This document shows positions 17,205-25,683 of a DNA stretch of 64,000 nucleotides, in pieces. The stretch lies in the NCBI RefSeq assembly GCF_020531945.1, contig NZ_JAJATZ010000005.1, positions 172,645 to 236,644 of the forward strand. The letters run 5' to 3'. The position numbers were made by a program, and so were the translations under genes. The notes beneath the pieces were generated by a model. It was not told the DNA's origin and searched no databases. It was given only the letters and a program-made list of their open reading frames with translations. Every line of letters begins with the position of its first letter. The stretch's first letter is position 1. This DNA is from Loktanella gaetbuli. GTDB lineage: Bacteria; Pseudomonadota; Alphaproteobacteria; Rhodobacterales; Rhodobacteraceae.

Positions 17205-20009
17205 TTAATGCGCTTCGGACCAGGTCAGGCCCTTGCCGCCGTCGACTGACAGTTTGACGTCCAGATGCACGGCAGGGTCGGCCGCATTTTCCATGACCTC
17301 GCGCGCCGTTTCGATCAGCGCGTCGGCGGCATTTTCATCCACCTCGAACAGCAATTCGTCGTGGACCTGCAACAGCATTTTGGCAGGCAAGTCCTTGATC
17401 GCATCGGGCATACGGATCATGGCGCGACGGATGACGTCGGCGGCGGTCCCCTGAATCGGCGCGTTGATCGCGGCGCGTTTTGCAAAGCCGGCCTGCGGCC
17501 CCTTTGCATTGATTTCGGGCGTGTTGATACGCCGACCGAACAATGTCCGGACGTAGCCGTGATCCTTGGCAAATTTCACAGTGTCGTCCATATAGGCGCG
17601 GATGCCCGGGAAACGTTCAAAATAGCGGTCGATGAAACCCTGTGCCTCGGCCCGCGGGATGCGCAGATTACGCGCAAGACCAAATCCGCTAATGCCGTAA
17701 ATCACGCCAAAGTTGATCGCCTTGGCCTGTCGGCGCACCTCTGGTGTCATCTCGTCCAGGGGCACGTTGAACATTTCGGACGCGGTCAGCGCGTGGATGT
17801 CGACGCCGCCGCGAAAGGCCTGTTTCAGCTCTTCGATGCCAGCGACATGGGCTAGGATTCGCAGCTCGATCTGGGAATAGTCGAGGCTGACCAGGACCTT
17901 GCCGTCCTCTGCAATGAAGGCCTCGCGGATGCGGCGGCCTTCTTCGCTGCGGACCGGTATGTTTTGCAGGTTCGGATCAGTGGATGCCAGACGCCCGGTG
18001 TTGGCACCCGCGATGGAATAGGATGTATGCACCCGGCCCGTATCGGGGTGGATGTGGTCCTGTAGCGCGTCGGTATAGGTCGATTTCAGTTTCGACAGTT
18101 GCCGCCAGTCCAGGATGAGGCGCGGCAGGTCGTGCAGCGTCGCCAGATCCTCGAGAACGTCAGCCCCCGTGGAATAGGCCCCCGTCTTGCCCTTGGCCGG
18201 GGTTTTCCCGTCGGGCAGCGACAGACCCATTTCGTCGAACATCACCTCGCCCAATTGTTTGGGTGAGCCGACATTGAACTTGCGCCCTGCAAGGGTCTGG
18301 ATTTCGTCCTCCAGCCCGGCCATTTTCTGGCTGAATGCGTTGGACATGCGCGACAGCGTATCGCGGTCGACCTTGACGCCTGCCATTTCCATCTGCGCCA
18401 GCACCGGCACCAGCGGGCGCTCCAGCGTTTCATAGACCGTGGTGACCTTGTTCACATGCAGCTGCGGTTTGAGGTGTTGCCACAGGCGCAGAGTGATGTC
18501 CGCATCCTCTGCCGCGTATTTCACCGCCTCGTCGATGCCGACGCGGTCGAATGTGATCGCGGATTTGCCGGTGCCCAGCAATGGTTTGATCGGAATCGGG
18601 ATATGCCCCAGATAGCGTTCGGACAGCACGTCCATCCCGTGATTATGCAGTCCCGCGTGCATGGCATAGGACAGCAGCATCGTGTCGTCGATCGGGGCCA
18701 CGTCGATCCCCAACAGGGCAAAGACCTTGGCGTCGTATTTCATGTTCTGACCGATCTTGAGGATGCTATCATCCTCGAGCATCGGTTTCAGGGCCGCCAG
18801 ACAGGCATCCATGTCCATCTGACCTTCGGCCCGCGCATCGGACCCGAACAGGTCGTCCTGCGTCGCGGCCTTGTGCGCCAATGGAATATAGCAGGCCTGA
18901 CCTGGCGTCACGCAAAGGCTGATGCCGACGAGATCGGCGCGCATTTCATTCAGCCCGGTGGTTTCGGTGTCCACCGCGACATGACCGTGTTCATAGATCC
19001 GGTCGATCCAGACCTGCAGCGCATCCATGTCGCGCACACATTCATAGGCCTCCGCATCAAACGGCTGATCGTCAGGCTGGGCCACGTCCTTCGGGGTCTC
19101 GACCTCGATCGCGGGGGCCTCTTGTCCCAGTGAAGCAGCGATGCGTTTCGTGACAGTGCGGAATTCCATCTGTGCGAGGAACCCCAGGAGTGTGTCGGGA
19201 TCAGGATCACGGATTTCGAGGCTGTCCAGCGTGAACGGCAGGTCCATGTCGCAATCGAGCTGCACAAGGCGTTTGGACAACTCGATCTGGGCCCGGTGGT
19301 CGATCAGCGTCTGGCGCCGCTTGGGTTGCTTGATCTCTTCGGCGCGGTCCAGAAGGCTTTCCAGATCGCCGTATTCATTGATCAGCAAGGCGGCAGTCTT
19401 GATGCCGATGCCCGGTGCACCGGGCACGTTATCGACCGAATCGCCGGCCAGCGCCTGCACATCGACCACGCGGTTCGGACCGACGCCGAATTTTTCCACC
19501 ACGCCGTCGCTGTCGATGCGTTTGTTTTTCATCGGGTCGAGCATTTCGACACCGTCACCGACCAGCTGCATCAGGTCCTTGTCCGACGACAGGATGGTCA
19601 CCCGCCCGCCCGCATCGCGGGCCTGATGTGCAAGGGTCGCGATGATGTCGTCGGCCTCGAACCCTTCGATTTCCTCGCAGGCGATGTTGAACGCGCGGGT
19701 GGCATCACGGGTCAGCGGGATCTGCGGGCGCAGATCCTCTGGCATGGCGTCACGGTTCGCCTTGTATTGATCATACATGTCGTTGCGGAACGTGTGGCTG
19801 CCCTTGTCGAAAATCACCGCCACATGGGTCGCCGCATCCGGGCCGGTGTTCCCCTCGATGTAGCGTTGCAGCATGTTCACGAAACCGGACACGGCACCGA
19901 CAGGCAACCCATCAGAGGCGCGCGTCAGCGGTGGCAGTGCGTGATATGCGCGAAAGATGAACGCAGAGCCGTCGATCAGGTGCAGGTGGCAGCCTTTGCC
20001 AAAGGCCAT
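17205..20009 (-). CDS. polA: DNA polymerase I
   Basis: 934 residues with all three domains. The N-terminal 5'-3' exonuclease contains LHLIDGSAFIFRAYHALPPL, SSDKDLMQLV and GDSVDNVPGAPGIG. The 3'-5' proofreading domain is intact (VAVDTETTGLNEM near 346 and a later YAAEDADITLRLW), unlike some bacterial Pol I proteins. Polymerase motif A is DYSQIELR (about 708), motif B RRQAKAINFGVIYG and motif C QVHDELLFEV (about 881). It fills gaps in repair and lagging-strand synthesis. The start overlaps the stop of an upstream 59-residue zinc-finger gene (TGATG). Confidence 0.97.
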   Translation of the reverse strand: MAFGKGCHLHLIDGSAFIFRAYHALPPLTRASDGLPVGAVSGFVNMLQRYIEGNTGPDAATHVAVIFDKGSHTFRNDMYDQYKANRDAMPEDLRPQIPLTRDATRAFNIACEEIEGFEADDIIATLAHQARDAGGRVTILSSDKDLMQLVGDGVEMLDPMKNKRIDSDGVVEKFGVGPNRVVDVQALAGDSVDNVPGAPGIGIKTAALLINEYGDLESLLDRAEEIKQPKRRQTLIDHRAQIELSKRLVQLDCDMDLPFTLDSLEIRDPDPDTLLGFLAQMEFRTVTKRIAASLGQEAPAIEVETPKDVAQPDDQPFDAEAYECVRDMDALQVWIDRIYEHGHVAVDTETTGLNEMRADLVGISLCVTPGQACYIPLAHKAATQDDLFGSDARAEGQMDMDACLAALKPMLEDDSILKIGQNMKYDAKVFALLGIDVAPIDDTMLLSYAMHAGLHNHGMDVLSERYLGHIPIPIKPLLGTGKSAITFDRVGIDEAVKYAAEDADITLRLWQHLKPQLHVNKVTTVYETLERPLVPVLAQMEMAGVKVDRDTLSRMSNAFSQKMAGLEDEIQTLAGRKFNVGSPKQLGEVMFDEMGLSLPDGKTPAKGKTGAYSTGADVLEDLATLHDLPRLILDWRQLSKLKSTYTDALQDHIHPDTGRVHTSYSIAGANTGRLASTDPNLQNIPVRSEEGRRIREAFIAEDGKVLVSLDYSQIELRILAHVAGIEELKQAFRGGVDIHALTASEMFNVPLDEMTPEVRRQAKAINFGVIYGISGFGLARNLRIPRAEAQGFIDRYFERFPGIRAYMDDTVKFAKDHGYVRTLFGRRINTPEINAKGPQAGFAKRAAINAPIQGTAADVIRRAMIRMPDAIKDLPAKMLLQVHDELLFEVDENAADALIETAREVMENAADPAVHLDVKLSVDGGKGLTWSEAH

Positions 20010-20188
20010 CAGACCTTGTCCTTGAACTCTTCGTGGATGAACCGCGCGTCACAATAGCCGCATTCGACCCAGCCTTTGTCATGCGGAATCGCCAGCCAGA
20101 CCCGCGGATGACCCAGGCCCGGGCCGCTGCCATCGCATGCAATGCGCCATTGGTCGACGATCTTGGTTTCCGGTGCGGGACGTGTCAT
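20009..20188 (-). CDS. Zinc-finger CHCC domain protein (59 residues)
   Basis: The frame from ATG 20188 to a stop at 20011-20009 encodes 59 residues. Its key elements are ETKIVDQWRIACDGSG, GHPRVWLAIP and WVECGYCDARFIHEE, which give the C-H-C-C zinc ligand set of the zf-CHCC family (related to the mitochondrial complex I subunit NDUFS6). Its TGA overlaps the polA ATG, so the two are translationally coupled. The role in bacteria is unproven; a link to respiratory complex I assembly is by homology only. Confidence 0.85.
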   Translation of the reverse strand: MTRPAPETKIVDQWRIACDGSGPGLGHPRVWLAIPHDKGWVECGYCDARFIHEEFKDKV

Positions 20189-20271
20189 GGACTGGCCTGT
20201 GCGTTGTCGCGGGACCTGCCCGCCTTATATCGCCCCGAACCTATCCCAGCCCAGCAAAGGGTGAAAGACCC

Positions 20272-21204
20272 ATGTCAGACAATGCCATCGAAATTTCCGG
20301 ACTCAGGAAAACCTATGCCGCCACAGGGCGCAGTGCGGCCAAGGACGCGCTGAAAGGCATCGACCTGACCATTCCGCGGGGGTCAATCTTTGGCCTGCTG
20401 GGTCCGAACGGTGCCGGCAAATCCACACTGATCAACATTCTGGCCGGTCTGGTCCTGAAAACCGAAGGCACGGTGAAAATCTGGGGATTCGATCAGGACG
20501 TGAACGCGCGCCAGTCGCGAGCGTCAATCGGGATCATGCCGCAGGAACCCAACCTTGACCCGTTTTTCACCCCGCGCGGGTCGCTGGATGTGCAAGCGGG
20601 CCTATACGGTGTGCCCAGATCGCAGCGCCGCACGGACGAAATTCTGGATCTGATCGGCCTGTCCGACAAGGCCGACGCCTATGCCCGGTCCTTGTCGGGT
20701 GGTATGCGGCGGCGGCTCTTGCTGGGCAAGGCGCTGGTGCATTCGCCGCAGATTCTTGTGCTGGACGAACCCACCGCCGGCGTCGATATCGAGCTGCGCA
20801 ACCTGTTGTGGCAGAACGTGCGGCAGTTGAACGAACAGGGCATGACCATCATCCTGACGACCCATTACCTCGAAGAAGCCGAGGCGATGTGCGACGAAAT
20901 CGCCATCATCAACCACGGTGAGATGATCGTGCGCGACACCACAGCGAACCTGCTGGGCACGCTGGACCAGAAAACGCTGGTGATCACGCCGGACGCGGAC
21001 CATCCGGACCTGCCCGCACTGCCGGATGGTGTGACGGGGGAAAAGCGTGCGAACGGCACGCTGGCCTTTACCTATCAATCCAGCAAAACGCCTGCCGGTC
21101 AGATCATCGACACGGTGCGCAATGCAGGCGTCACGATCCGCGATGTCACGTCGGAACAACCCGACCTCGAGGACGTGTTCCTGTCGCTGACGTCCAGCCG
21201 CTGA
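20272..21204 (+). CDS. ABC transporter ATP-binding protein (ABC-2 exporter type)
   Basis: 310 residues from ATG 20272. Walker A is GPNGAGKS (44-51), signature LSGGMRRRL, Walker B ILVLDEPTAG, and the H-loop lies in TTHYLEEAE, so it is a complete nucleotide-binding domain. The C-terminal extension (EDVFLSLTSS) is typical of YadG/CcmA-like drug or lipid exporters. No permease gene is next to it: the next gene is a convergent HIT hydrolase, so the membrane partner must be encoded elsewhere. Substrate cannot be inferred. Confidence 0.88.
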   Translation: MSDNAIEISGLRKTYAATGRSAAKDALKGIDLTIPRGSIFGLLGPNGAGKSTLINILAGLVLKTEGTVKIWGFDQDVNARQSRASIGIMPQEPNLDPFFTPRGSLDVQAGLYGVPRSQRRTDEILDLIGLSDKADAYARSLSGGMRRRLLLGKALVHSPQILVLDEPTAGVDIELRNLLWQNVRQLNEQGMTIILTTHYLEEAEAMCDEIAIINHGEMIVRDTTANLLGTLDQKTLVITPDADHPDLPALPDGVTGEKRANGTLAFTYQSSKTPAGQIIDTVRNAGVTIRDVTSEQPDLEDVFLSLTSSR

Positions 21205-21262
21205 CGGGACGGTGGGCGGGGCGCCTTTGCGGGCGCAGCCCGTCAAACAGCGCCGCCGACCG

Positions 21263-21625
21263 TCATTTGGGCAGCATGCGCCCCAGATGTCTGCCACCGA
21301 TGATATGCAAGTGGAAATGCGGCACATCCTGCACACCATGCGCGCGGGTGTTGGCAATGGCGCGGAATCCGTCATCGACTCCCGTGATCCGGCAGACCTC
21401 TGCCACGGCCTGCATGAAACCCGCCTGTTCCTCTGGCGTGGCCGCACCCGCGAAATGATCCAGCGACACATAGGCCCCCTTGGGGATCACCAGCACATGC
21501 ACCGGGGCCTGCGGCTCGATATCGTGAAATGCCAGCGCGTGATCATTCTCGAACACGGTCTTGTTGGGGATTTCACCGCGCAGAATGCGGGCAAAGATGT
21601 TCTGGTCGTCGTAGCTGAATTCCAT
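21263..21625 (-). CDS. HIT family nucleotide-binding hydrolase
   Basis: 120 residues starting at ATG 21625 behind GAGGA; a TTG four codons earlier is less likely. The histidine triad is HFHLH (103-107), with NIFARILRGEIPNKTVFE at the N terminus and VPHFHLHIIGGRHLGRM at the end, matching HinT/PKCI-type proteins. Known activity: hydrolysis of purine nucleoside phosphoramidates and aminoacyl-adenylates. It begins 8 nt after the stop of the glycosyltransferase gene and probably shares its mRNA. Confidence 0.92.
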   Translation of the reverse strand: MEFSYDDQNIFARILRGEIPNKTVFENDHALAFHDIEPQAPVHVLVIPKGAYVSLDHFAGAATPEEQAGFMQAVAEVCRITGVDDGFRAIANTRAHGVQDVPHFHLHIIGGRHLGRMLPK

Positions 21626-21633
21626 GTCTGTCC

Positions 21634-23211
21634 TCAATCAACGAATAGGTAGGGCGTTTCCGCCAGCGTCTTGGCCACTTCATCCGACACGCTCAGGAAA
21701 CTGGCAAGCGCCGGCGCATTCTCGATCGGTGTCGCCCGTTCCCTGATCCGGTAGAGATGACTGAAATTGGCGTCCCGGATCCGGTCGCTTTCGAATGTCA
21801 CATCCTGCTTGATCGTGGGCAGGATCTGGTTGATCGCGTCCAGCGGGGTCTGATCCCCCGCAAGGCCCACCCGCTTGGCATGGCCGATCAGATAGTCTTC
21901 GGTAAATTCGCACTGGATTTCCAGCAGGCGCGTTGTGGACCGGTCGGAAAAGAAATCCTGCATCAGGTCGATGTTGGATGTGTCCAGACAGATGATCATC
22001 CGGTCGCTTTCGTAATAGTCGAACAGCATCCGCATCAGGGCCCGCCTGTGACGTGTGCGTTTTTCGAGGCTGGCCTGAATGCCGCCCAGATCCGGCATCA
22101 CGGTGTTTTCCTCGTTGAACAGATAGGCCACGGCGGGAATGTTGGTGTTGTGTTCTATCGCGGCCAGCAGGCGTTTGGCGACGTGCCATTTCTTGCAGGC
22201 GATGATCAGCAATTCGCGTTCACGGCCCAGCGTGCTCTCTGTTTCCCAGAAACGGTCTGCAAACCTGCGGCCGATCCGTCCGCGTCCCGTCAGGAATCGG
22301 AACAGGTTGCGTCCTTCGTTCGATATCTGGAAATCGGACCTGTCTGACGCATAAAGCCGTCCCAACCTGGCCTTCAGGTCAGTGGCCTCGGGGCTGATCT
22401 TGCGCGCAAACAGCGCGTCCTGATTGAGCAGCAGATCAAAGTGGTCGTTGTAGAATGTCACCGGCATCCCGTAGTCGGTGAACATCAGGAATGTCAGCGT
22501 GCGCGCCTCGATTTCCTTGCCCGGCACCAGATGCCGCACGAGTGTCTGAAAAAACGTCTCGTCCGGAATCCAGGTGGTCCGAAAGAACCGCATCACGTCG
22601 CGCCGCTGGCGTGCGAAATCCAGAATCATTTCGATGGTCTGACGCCTCAGGCACCACCATTGGCTGCCGATCATGATTTGCAGATCGTCAGGCACCTTTC
22701 GGGTCAGGCCCAGACGGCGCTGTGTCCAGAAACTCCAGTAGAACCGCCGCTTCTGCGTGCGTTCATTGAACCAGTGGCGATAGATCAGACGTTCTTGCTT
22801 GAAACCCGTCTTGATCCAGTCGCTGTCAAAGAAATCAAAGCTTTCGATATAGTCGCGGTCGTTGCGGTCCAGAAAGGCGTGGGCATAGGCCGCCGATTTG
22901 ATCGCTAGGCAATCGCCGGACACCATGTAGAAATGCGTGGCACGTGGAAAGGCATCGACCGCCGCCTCGACCGCGGACAGGGTCGCGTCAACCAGGCTCC
23001 ACTCGCCCCAGCCGCATTTTAGTCGCCGCTTGGCGAATGTCACGTTGGGATTCCCCGCCAGGGCCGTGCGGATCCGGTCGAAGCTTGCGCGCGGGGCACG
23101 GGCGTCGAAATGAATGGCGATGCAATCACCCACGGCCGTCAATTGCCGGGCCTGCTGGATGATGGCGTCCGGGTCCTTGTGACAGAGCAGGATAAAGGCG
23201 ATGGTAGCCAT
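21634..23211 (-). CDS. Core-2/I-branching-type glycosyltransferase with long C-terminal domain
   Basis: 525 residues. The N-terminal about 260 resemble GT14 core-2 N-acetylglucosaminyl/xylosyltransferases: IAFILLCHKDPDAIIQQA, CIAIHFDARAP, CGWGEWSLVDATL, HFYMVSGDCLAIKS, IGSQWWCLRR and IPDETFFQTL. The C-terminal half (IISDERELLIIACKKWHVAK-like block at about 340, then YESDRMIICLDT) resembles the roseobacter DUF5928-type extension and may be a second functional domain. Likely role: transfer of a sugar to a surface glycan or protein. It lies beside a divergent sulfotransferase gene. Acceptor and donor are unknown. Confidence 0.78.
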   Translation of the reverse strand: MATIAFILLCHKDPDAIIQQARQLTAVGDCIAIHFDARAPRASFDRIRTALAGNPNVTFAKRRLKCGWGEWSLVDATLSAVEAAVDAFPRATHFYMVSGDCLAIKSAAYAHAFLDRNDRDYIESFDFFDSDWIKTGFKQERLIYRHWFNERTQKRRFYWSFWTQRRLGLTRKVPDDLQIMIGSQWWCLRRQTIEMILDFARQRRDVMRFFRTTWIPDETFFQTLVRHLVPGKEIEARTLTFLMFTDYGMPVTFYNDHFDLLLNQDALFARKISPEATDLKARLGRLYASDRSDFQISNEGRNLFRFLTGRGRIGRRFADRFWETESTLGRERELLIIACKKWHVAKRLLAAIEHNTNIPAVAYLFNEENTVMPDLGGIQASLEKRTRHRRALMRMLFDYYESDRMIICLDTSNIDLMQDFFSDRSTTRLLEIQCEFTEDYLIGHAKRVGLAGDQTPLDAINQILPTIKQDVTFESDRIRDANFSHLYRIRERATPIENAPALASFLSVSDEVAKTLAETPYLFVD

Positions 23212-23302
23212 CGGTCAGAGAATGTCCTGTTTACGACTGTTGTAAGGTGTCCTCATATCAACAACACTCGGCCATAAGACAGGGTTTCTTTGTCATGATA
23301 CC

Positions 23303-23322
23303 TCCAATAAGACATTATTGGA
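23303..23322. repeat. Inverted repeat in the glycosyltransferase/sulfotransferase divergent region
   Basis: TCCAATAA at 23303-23310, a GACA spacer and TTATTGGA at 23315-23322 form a perfect 8-bp palindrome. It lies in the 152-nt region between the divergently transcribed genes, which is visibly AT-richer than its surroundings. It could be an operator shared by both genes or a 5' hairpin of the sulfotransferase mRNA. Confidence 0.5.
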
Positions 23323-23363
23323 TCATATACAGGCCCAGACTTAAACCGACGAGGTAGTGACCC

Positions 23364-24182
23364 ATGGGGTTTCCCGGAACATGGATGACCGAAAGCGAGA
23401 GCATGGTCTACCGCGTGGTGCCCAAATGCGCCTGTTCGACCATCGGGCAGATCATGTTCTATTCGGATCATGGCACGTTCTTTGACGGCGATATCCATGA
23501 CGCGCAGGCCGGTCTGCACAAATGGGCGATGGATGACAGCCAGCCGCTGATCACGGACAACGTCAAATCGCACCGTTCCTATGCCTTTACCTGCGTGCGC
23601 AACCCCTACACCCGGATCCTGTCATCATTTTTCGACAAGATTTGCGGCATCCAGCGCAATGGCAAACGCTATCGCGGTAACCTGGTGCCGCTGTTGATCC
23701 AGAAATACGGGATCGAGGTCGGCGACCCCGAGACAGGGTTCGAATTCGACCAGATCAAATCGTTCCGCCGGTTCCTGCTGTTCGCGCGTGACACCATCCG
23801 CTGGCGGCGCCCGATGGAACCGGACATTCATTGGTCAGCCATGTCGGGCCATATCAGTACCTTCATTCACAACGGCGGAACCTACGACCAGATTTTCTGG
23901 ACCGAACAGTTCAACGACGGCATGGCCGAAGTGCTGTCCAGGATCGAGACACGCCACCCCGTCGATCTGGCAGCGATCCCCCGTTTCAACGAAAGCGAAG
24001 GCCACGGCCCCAAGCGGCTGCACAAGGTGTCCGACTACTTTGACGACCTGTCGATGCATCTGATGTGGGAAATCTACAAAAAGGATTTCCAGCTGTTCCG
24101 TTACGATTTCGACAACCCCGACAACAAGATGCCTGTGGCTGACATTGATTTGCGTGAGGTCCACGCCAAGTTGGGCGACTAG
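23364..24182 (+). CDS. Sulfotransferase family 2 protein
   Basis: 272 residues. The 5'-phosphosulfate loop is VVPKCACSTIGQ (18-29, Lys21) and the 3'-phosphate site CVRNPYTRILSSFF (77-90), both characteristic of Golgi-type carbohydrate sulfotransferases and their bacterial relatives. Near the C terminus it has NESEGHGPKRLHKVSDYF. Expected reaction: transfer of sulfate from PAPS to a hydroxyl of a glycan. It sits divergent to a core-2 glycosyltransferase, which supports a glycan substrate. No signal peptide or membrane helix is visible, so it is probably cytoplasmic. Confidence 0.85.
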   Translation: MGFPGTWMTESESMVYRVVPKCACSTIGQIMFYSDHGTFFDGDIHDAQAGLHKWAMDDSQPLITDNVKSHRSYAFTCVRNPYTRILSSFFDKICGIQRNGKRYRGNLVPLLIQKYGIEVGDPETGFEFDQIKSFRRFLLFARDTIRWRRPMEPDIHWSAMSGHISTFIHNGGTYDQIFWTEQFNDGMAEVLSRIETRHPVDLAAIPRFNESEGHGPKRLHKVSDYFDDLSMHLMWEIYKKDFQLFRYDFDNPDNKMPVADIDLREVHAKLGD

Positions 24183-24183
24183 A

Positions 24184-24242
24184 GGGGGCGTTGCCCCCGT
24201 GCCGCAAGCGGCACCCCCCAGGATATTTTTGACCAGAAGAAG
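24184..24242 (+). repeat. Recurring GATATTT intergenic element, copy 4
   Basis: Two hairpins (GGGGGC/GCCCCC at 24184-24198 and GTGCCG/CGGCAC at 24199-24214) are followed by GGATATTTTTGACCAGAAG and AAG at 24221-24242. The element begins 2 nt after the sulfotransferase stop and ends 15 nt before the next ATG. Confidence 0.75.
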
Positions 24243-24257
24243 ACAGGACCGCCCGCC

Positions 24258-24956
24258 ATGACCCGTGTGTTGATCCTGGGGTCCGGCCCTGATGTGGCCG
24301 AAGCAGCTGATTGGGCGCGCGCGCCGTTCGATGTGATCGTGGCGATCAACAACGCATGGCGCGTGCGTGACGATTGGGACGTTCATATCTTTCCCACCGA
24401 TTTCCCCGTAGACCGGCGTCCGCGCGACATGCAGCACGATCAGCAGAGTGTTCAGGCTGACGATTATGTCCCGGTCCAGAACACCTATGGCGGTTTCGTT
24501 TATGCTGGTGGGACCATGGCGTTTACCGCCGGGTATTGGGCGTTGGGGGCCTTGCGTCCCAGCTTGATGGCATTTGCCGGTTGCAACATGGTCTATCCGG
24601 CCAGCGGGGCCACGCATTTCTATGGGACCGGCACCGCCGATCCGCTGCGGCCGGACGTGACGCTGCGGTCGTTGCCTGCGAAATCGGCCCGGTTACATGT
24701 GCACGCAGCGCGGCAAGGTTGCACCTGTGTAACCGTCACGGGGGAGGACAGCGTGCTGATATTTCCCCGAGCCACACCAGATGCATTGCCCGCAGCCCCT
24801 GCCCCGTTTGATGCCGGTCTGGCCGCACAAGCCGATGCGATGGAGGCGCGGCTGGACTACGTGGTGCCCAGCGGCAAATACTGGAAACAAGAATACCGGT
24901 TCGATCCCGCGCAGATCGACGCGCTGGACGCGCTGTGGCTGCGCGCCGTCAGCTAG
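24258..24956 (+). CDS. Rossmann-like protein of unknown function in a glycan-modification context
   Basis: 232 residues. The N terminus VLILGSGPDVAEAADW and FDVIVAINNAW resemble the dinucleotide or sugar-nucleotide binding strand of DUF115/motility-accessory-type proteins. Later blocks are YGGFVYAGGTMAFTAGYWAL and SLMAFAGCNMVYP with THFYGTGTADPLR. I recognise it as a roseobacter conserved hypothetical but know no assigned function. It follows the sulfotransferase in the same direction across one intergenic element, so a role in surface glycan metabolism is possible. Its stop shares CTAG with nth. Confidence 0.7.
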   Translation: MTRVLILGSGPDVAEAADWARAPFDVIVAINNAWRVRDDWDVHIFPTDFPVDRRPRDMQHDQQSVQADDYVPVQNTYGGFVYAGGTMAFTAGYWALGALRPSLMAFAGCNMVYPASGATHFYGTGTADPLRPDVTLRSLPAKSARLHVHAARQGCTCVTVTGEDSVLIFPRATPDALPAAPAPFDAGLAAQADAMEARLDYVVPSGKYWKQEYRFDPAQIDALDALWLRAVS

Positions 24957-25597
24957 AGGGTCTTGTCCTCGAACAGGCATAGATCACGAATGATGCAGGT
25001 CGCGCATTTGGGTTTGCGCGCGACACAGACGTAGCGTCCGTGCAGGATCATCCAGTGATGGGCATGCAGCTGGTAATCGGCGGGTATGTGATCCTCGATC
25101 CGGCGTTCGACGACATCCACATCCTTGCCCGGTGCGATGCCCGTGCGGTTTCCGATGCGAAAGATATGGGTGTCGACGGCCTGGGCGGGATAGCTCCACC
25201 ACATGTTCAGAACGACATTCGCGGTTTTGCGCCCCACACCCGGCAGTGATTGCAGGGCCGCGCGTGAATTGGGAACCTCTCCGCCATATTCGTCGACGAG
25301 GATCTGACTGAGCTTGATGACGTTCTTGGCCTTTTGCCGGAACAGACCGATGGTCTTGATGTGTTCCATCACGCCGTCCAGCCCCAGATCCAGCATCTTT
25401 TGCGGGGTATCGGCGACGGCGAACAAATCGCGGGTCGCCTTGTTCACGCCCTTGTCGGTTGCCTGTGCAGACAGCGCCACGGCCACCACCAGCGTATAGG
25501 CGTTTGTGTGGTCCAGCTCGCCCTTGGGTTCGGGATCCACTGCGTGAAACCGGCGAAAAATCTCGCGGATCGTGTTGTAGTCGAGTTGCTTTGCCAT
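24953..25597 (-). CDS. nth: Endonuclease III
   Basis: 214 residues, the usual length. Helix-hairpin-helix LPGVGRKTANVVL with catalytic Lys124, catalytic Asp142 in AVDTHIFR, and the 4Fe-4S ligands C191, C198, C201 and C207 (CVARKPKCATC...C) are all present. It is a bifunctional DNA glycosylase/AP lyase for oxidised pyrimidines in base excision repair. It converges with the upstream unknown gene, their stops overlapping in a CTAG, and lies next to the divergent Ada-like repair gene. Confidence 0.97.
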   Translation of the reverse strand: MAKQLDYNTIREIFRRFHAVDPEPKGELDHTNAYTLVVAVALSAQATDKGVNKATRDLFAVADTPQKMLDLGLDGVMEHIKTIGLFRQKAKNVIKLSQILVDEYGGEVPNSRAALQSLPGVGRKTANVVLNMWWSYPAQAVDTHIFRIGNRTGIAPGKDVDVVERRIEDHIPADYQLHAHHWMILHGRYVCVARKPKCATCIIRDLCLFEDKTL

Positions 25598-25683
25598 GGC
25601 CCTTGATGCCCCGACGGCGGGGCCTGCGCAAGTTGCGCAAGTTCCGGGTCGCGCGACATGTTGCAGCGCCGTAGATTGGGATC

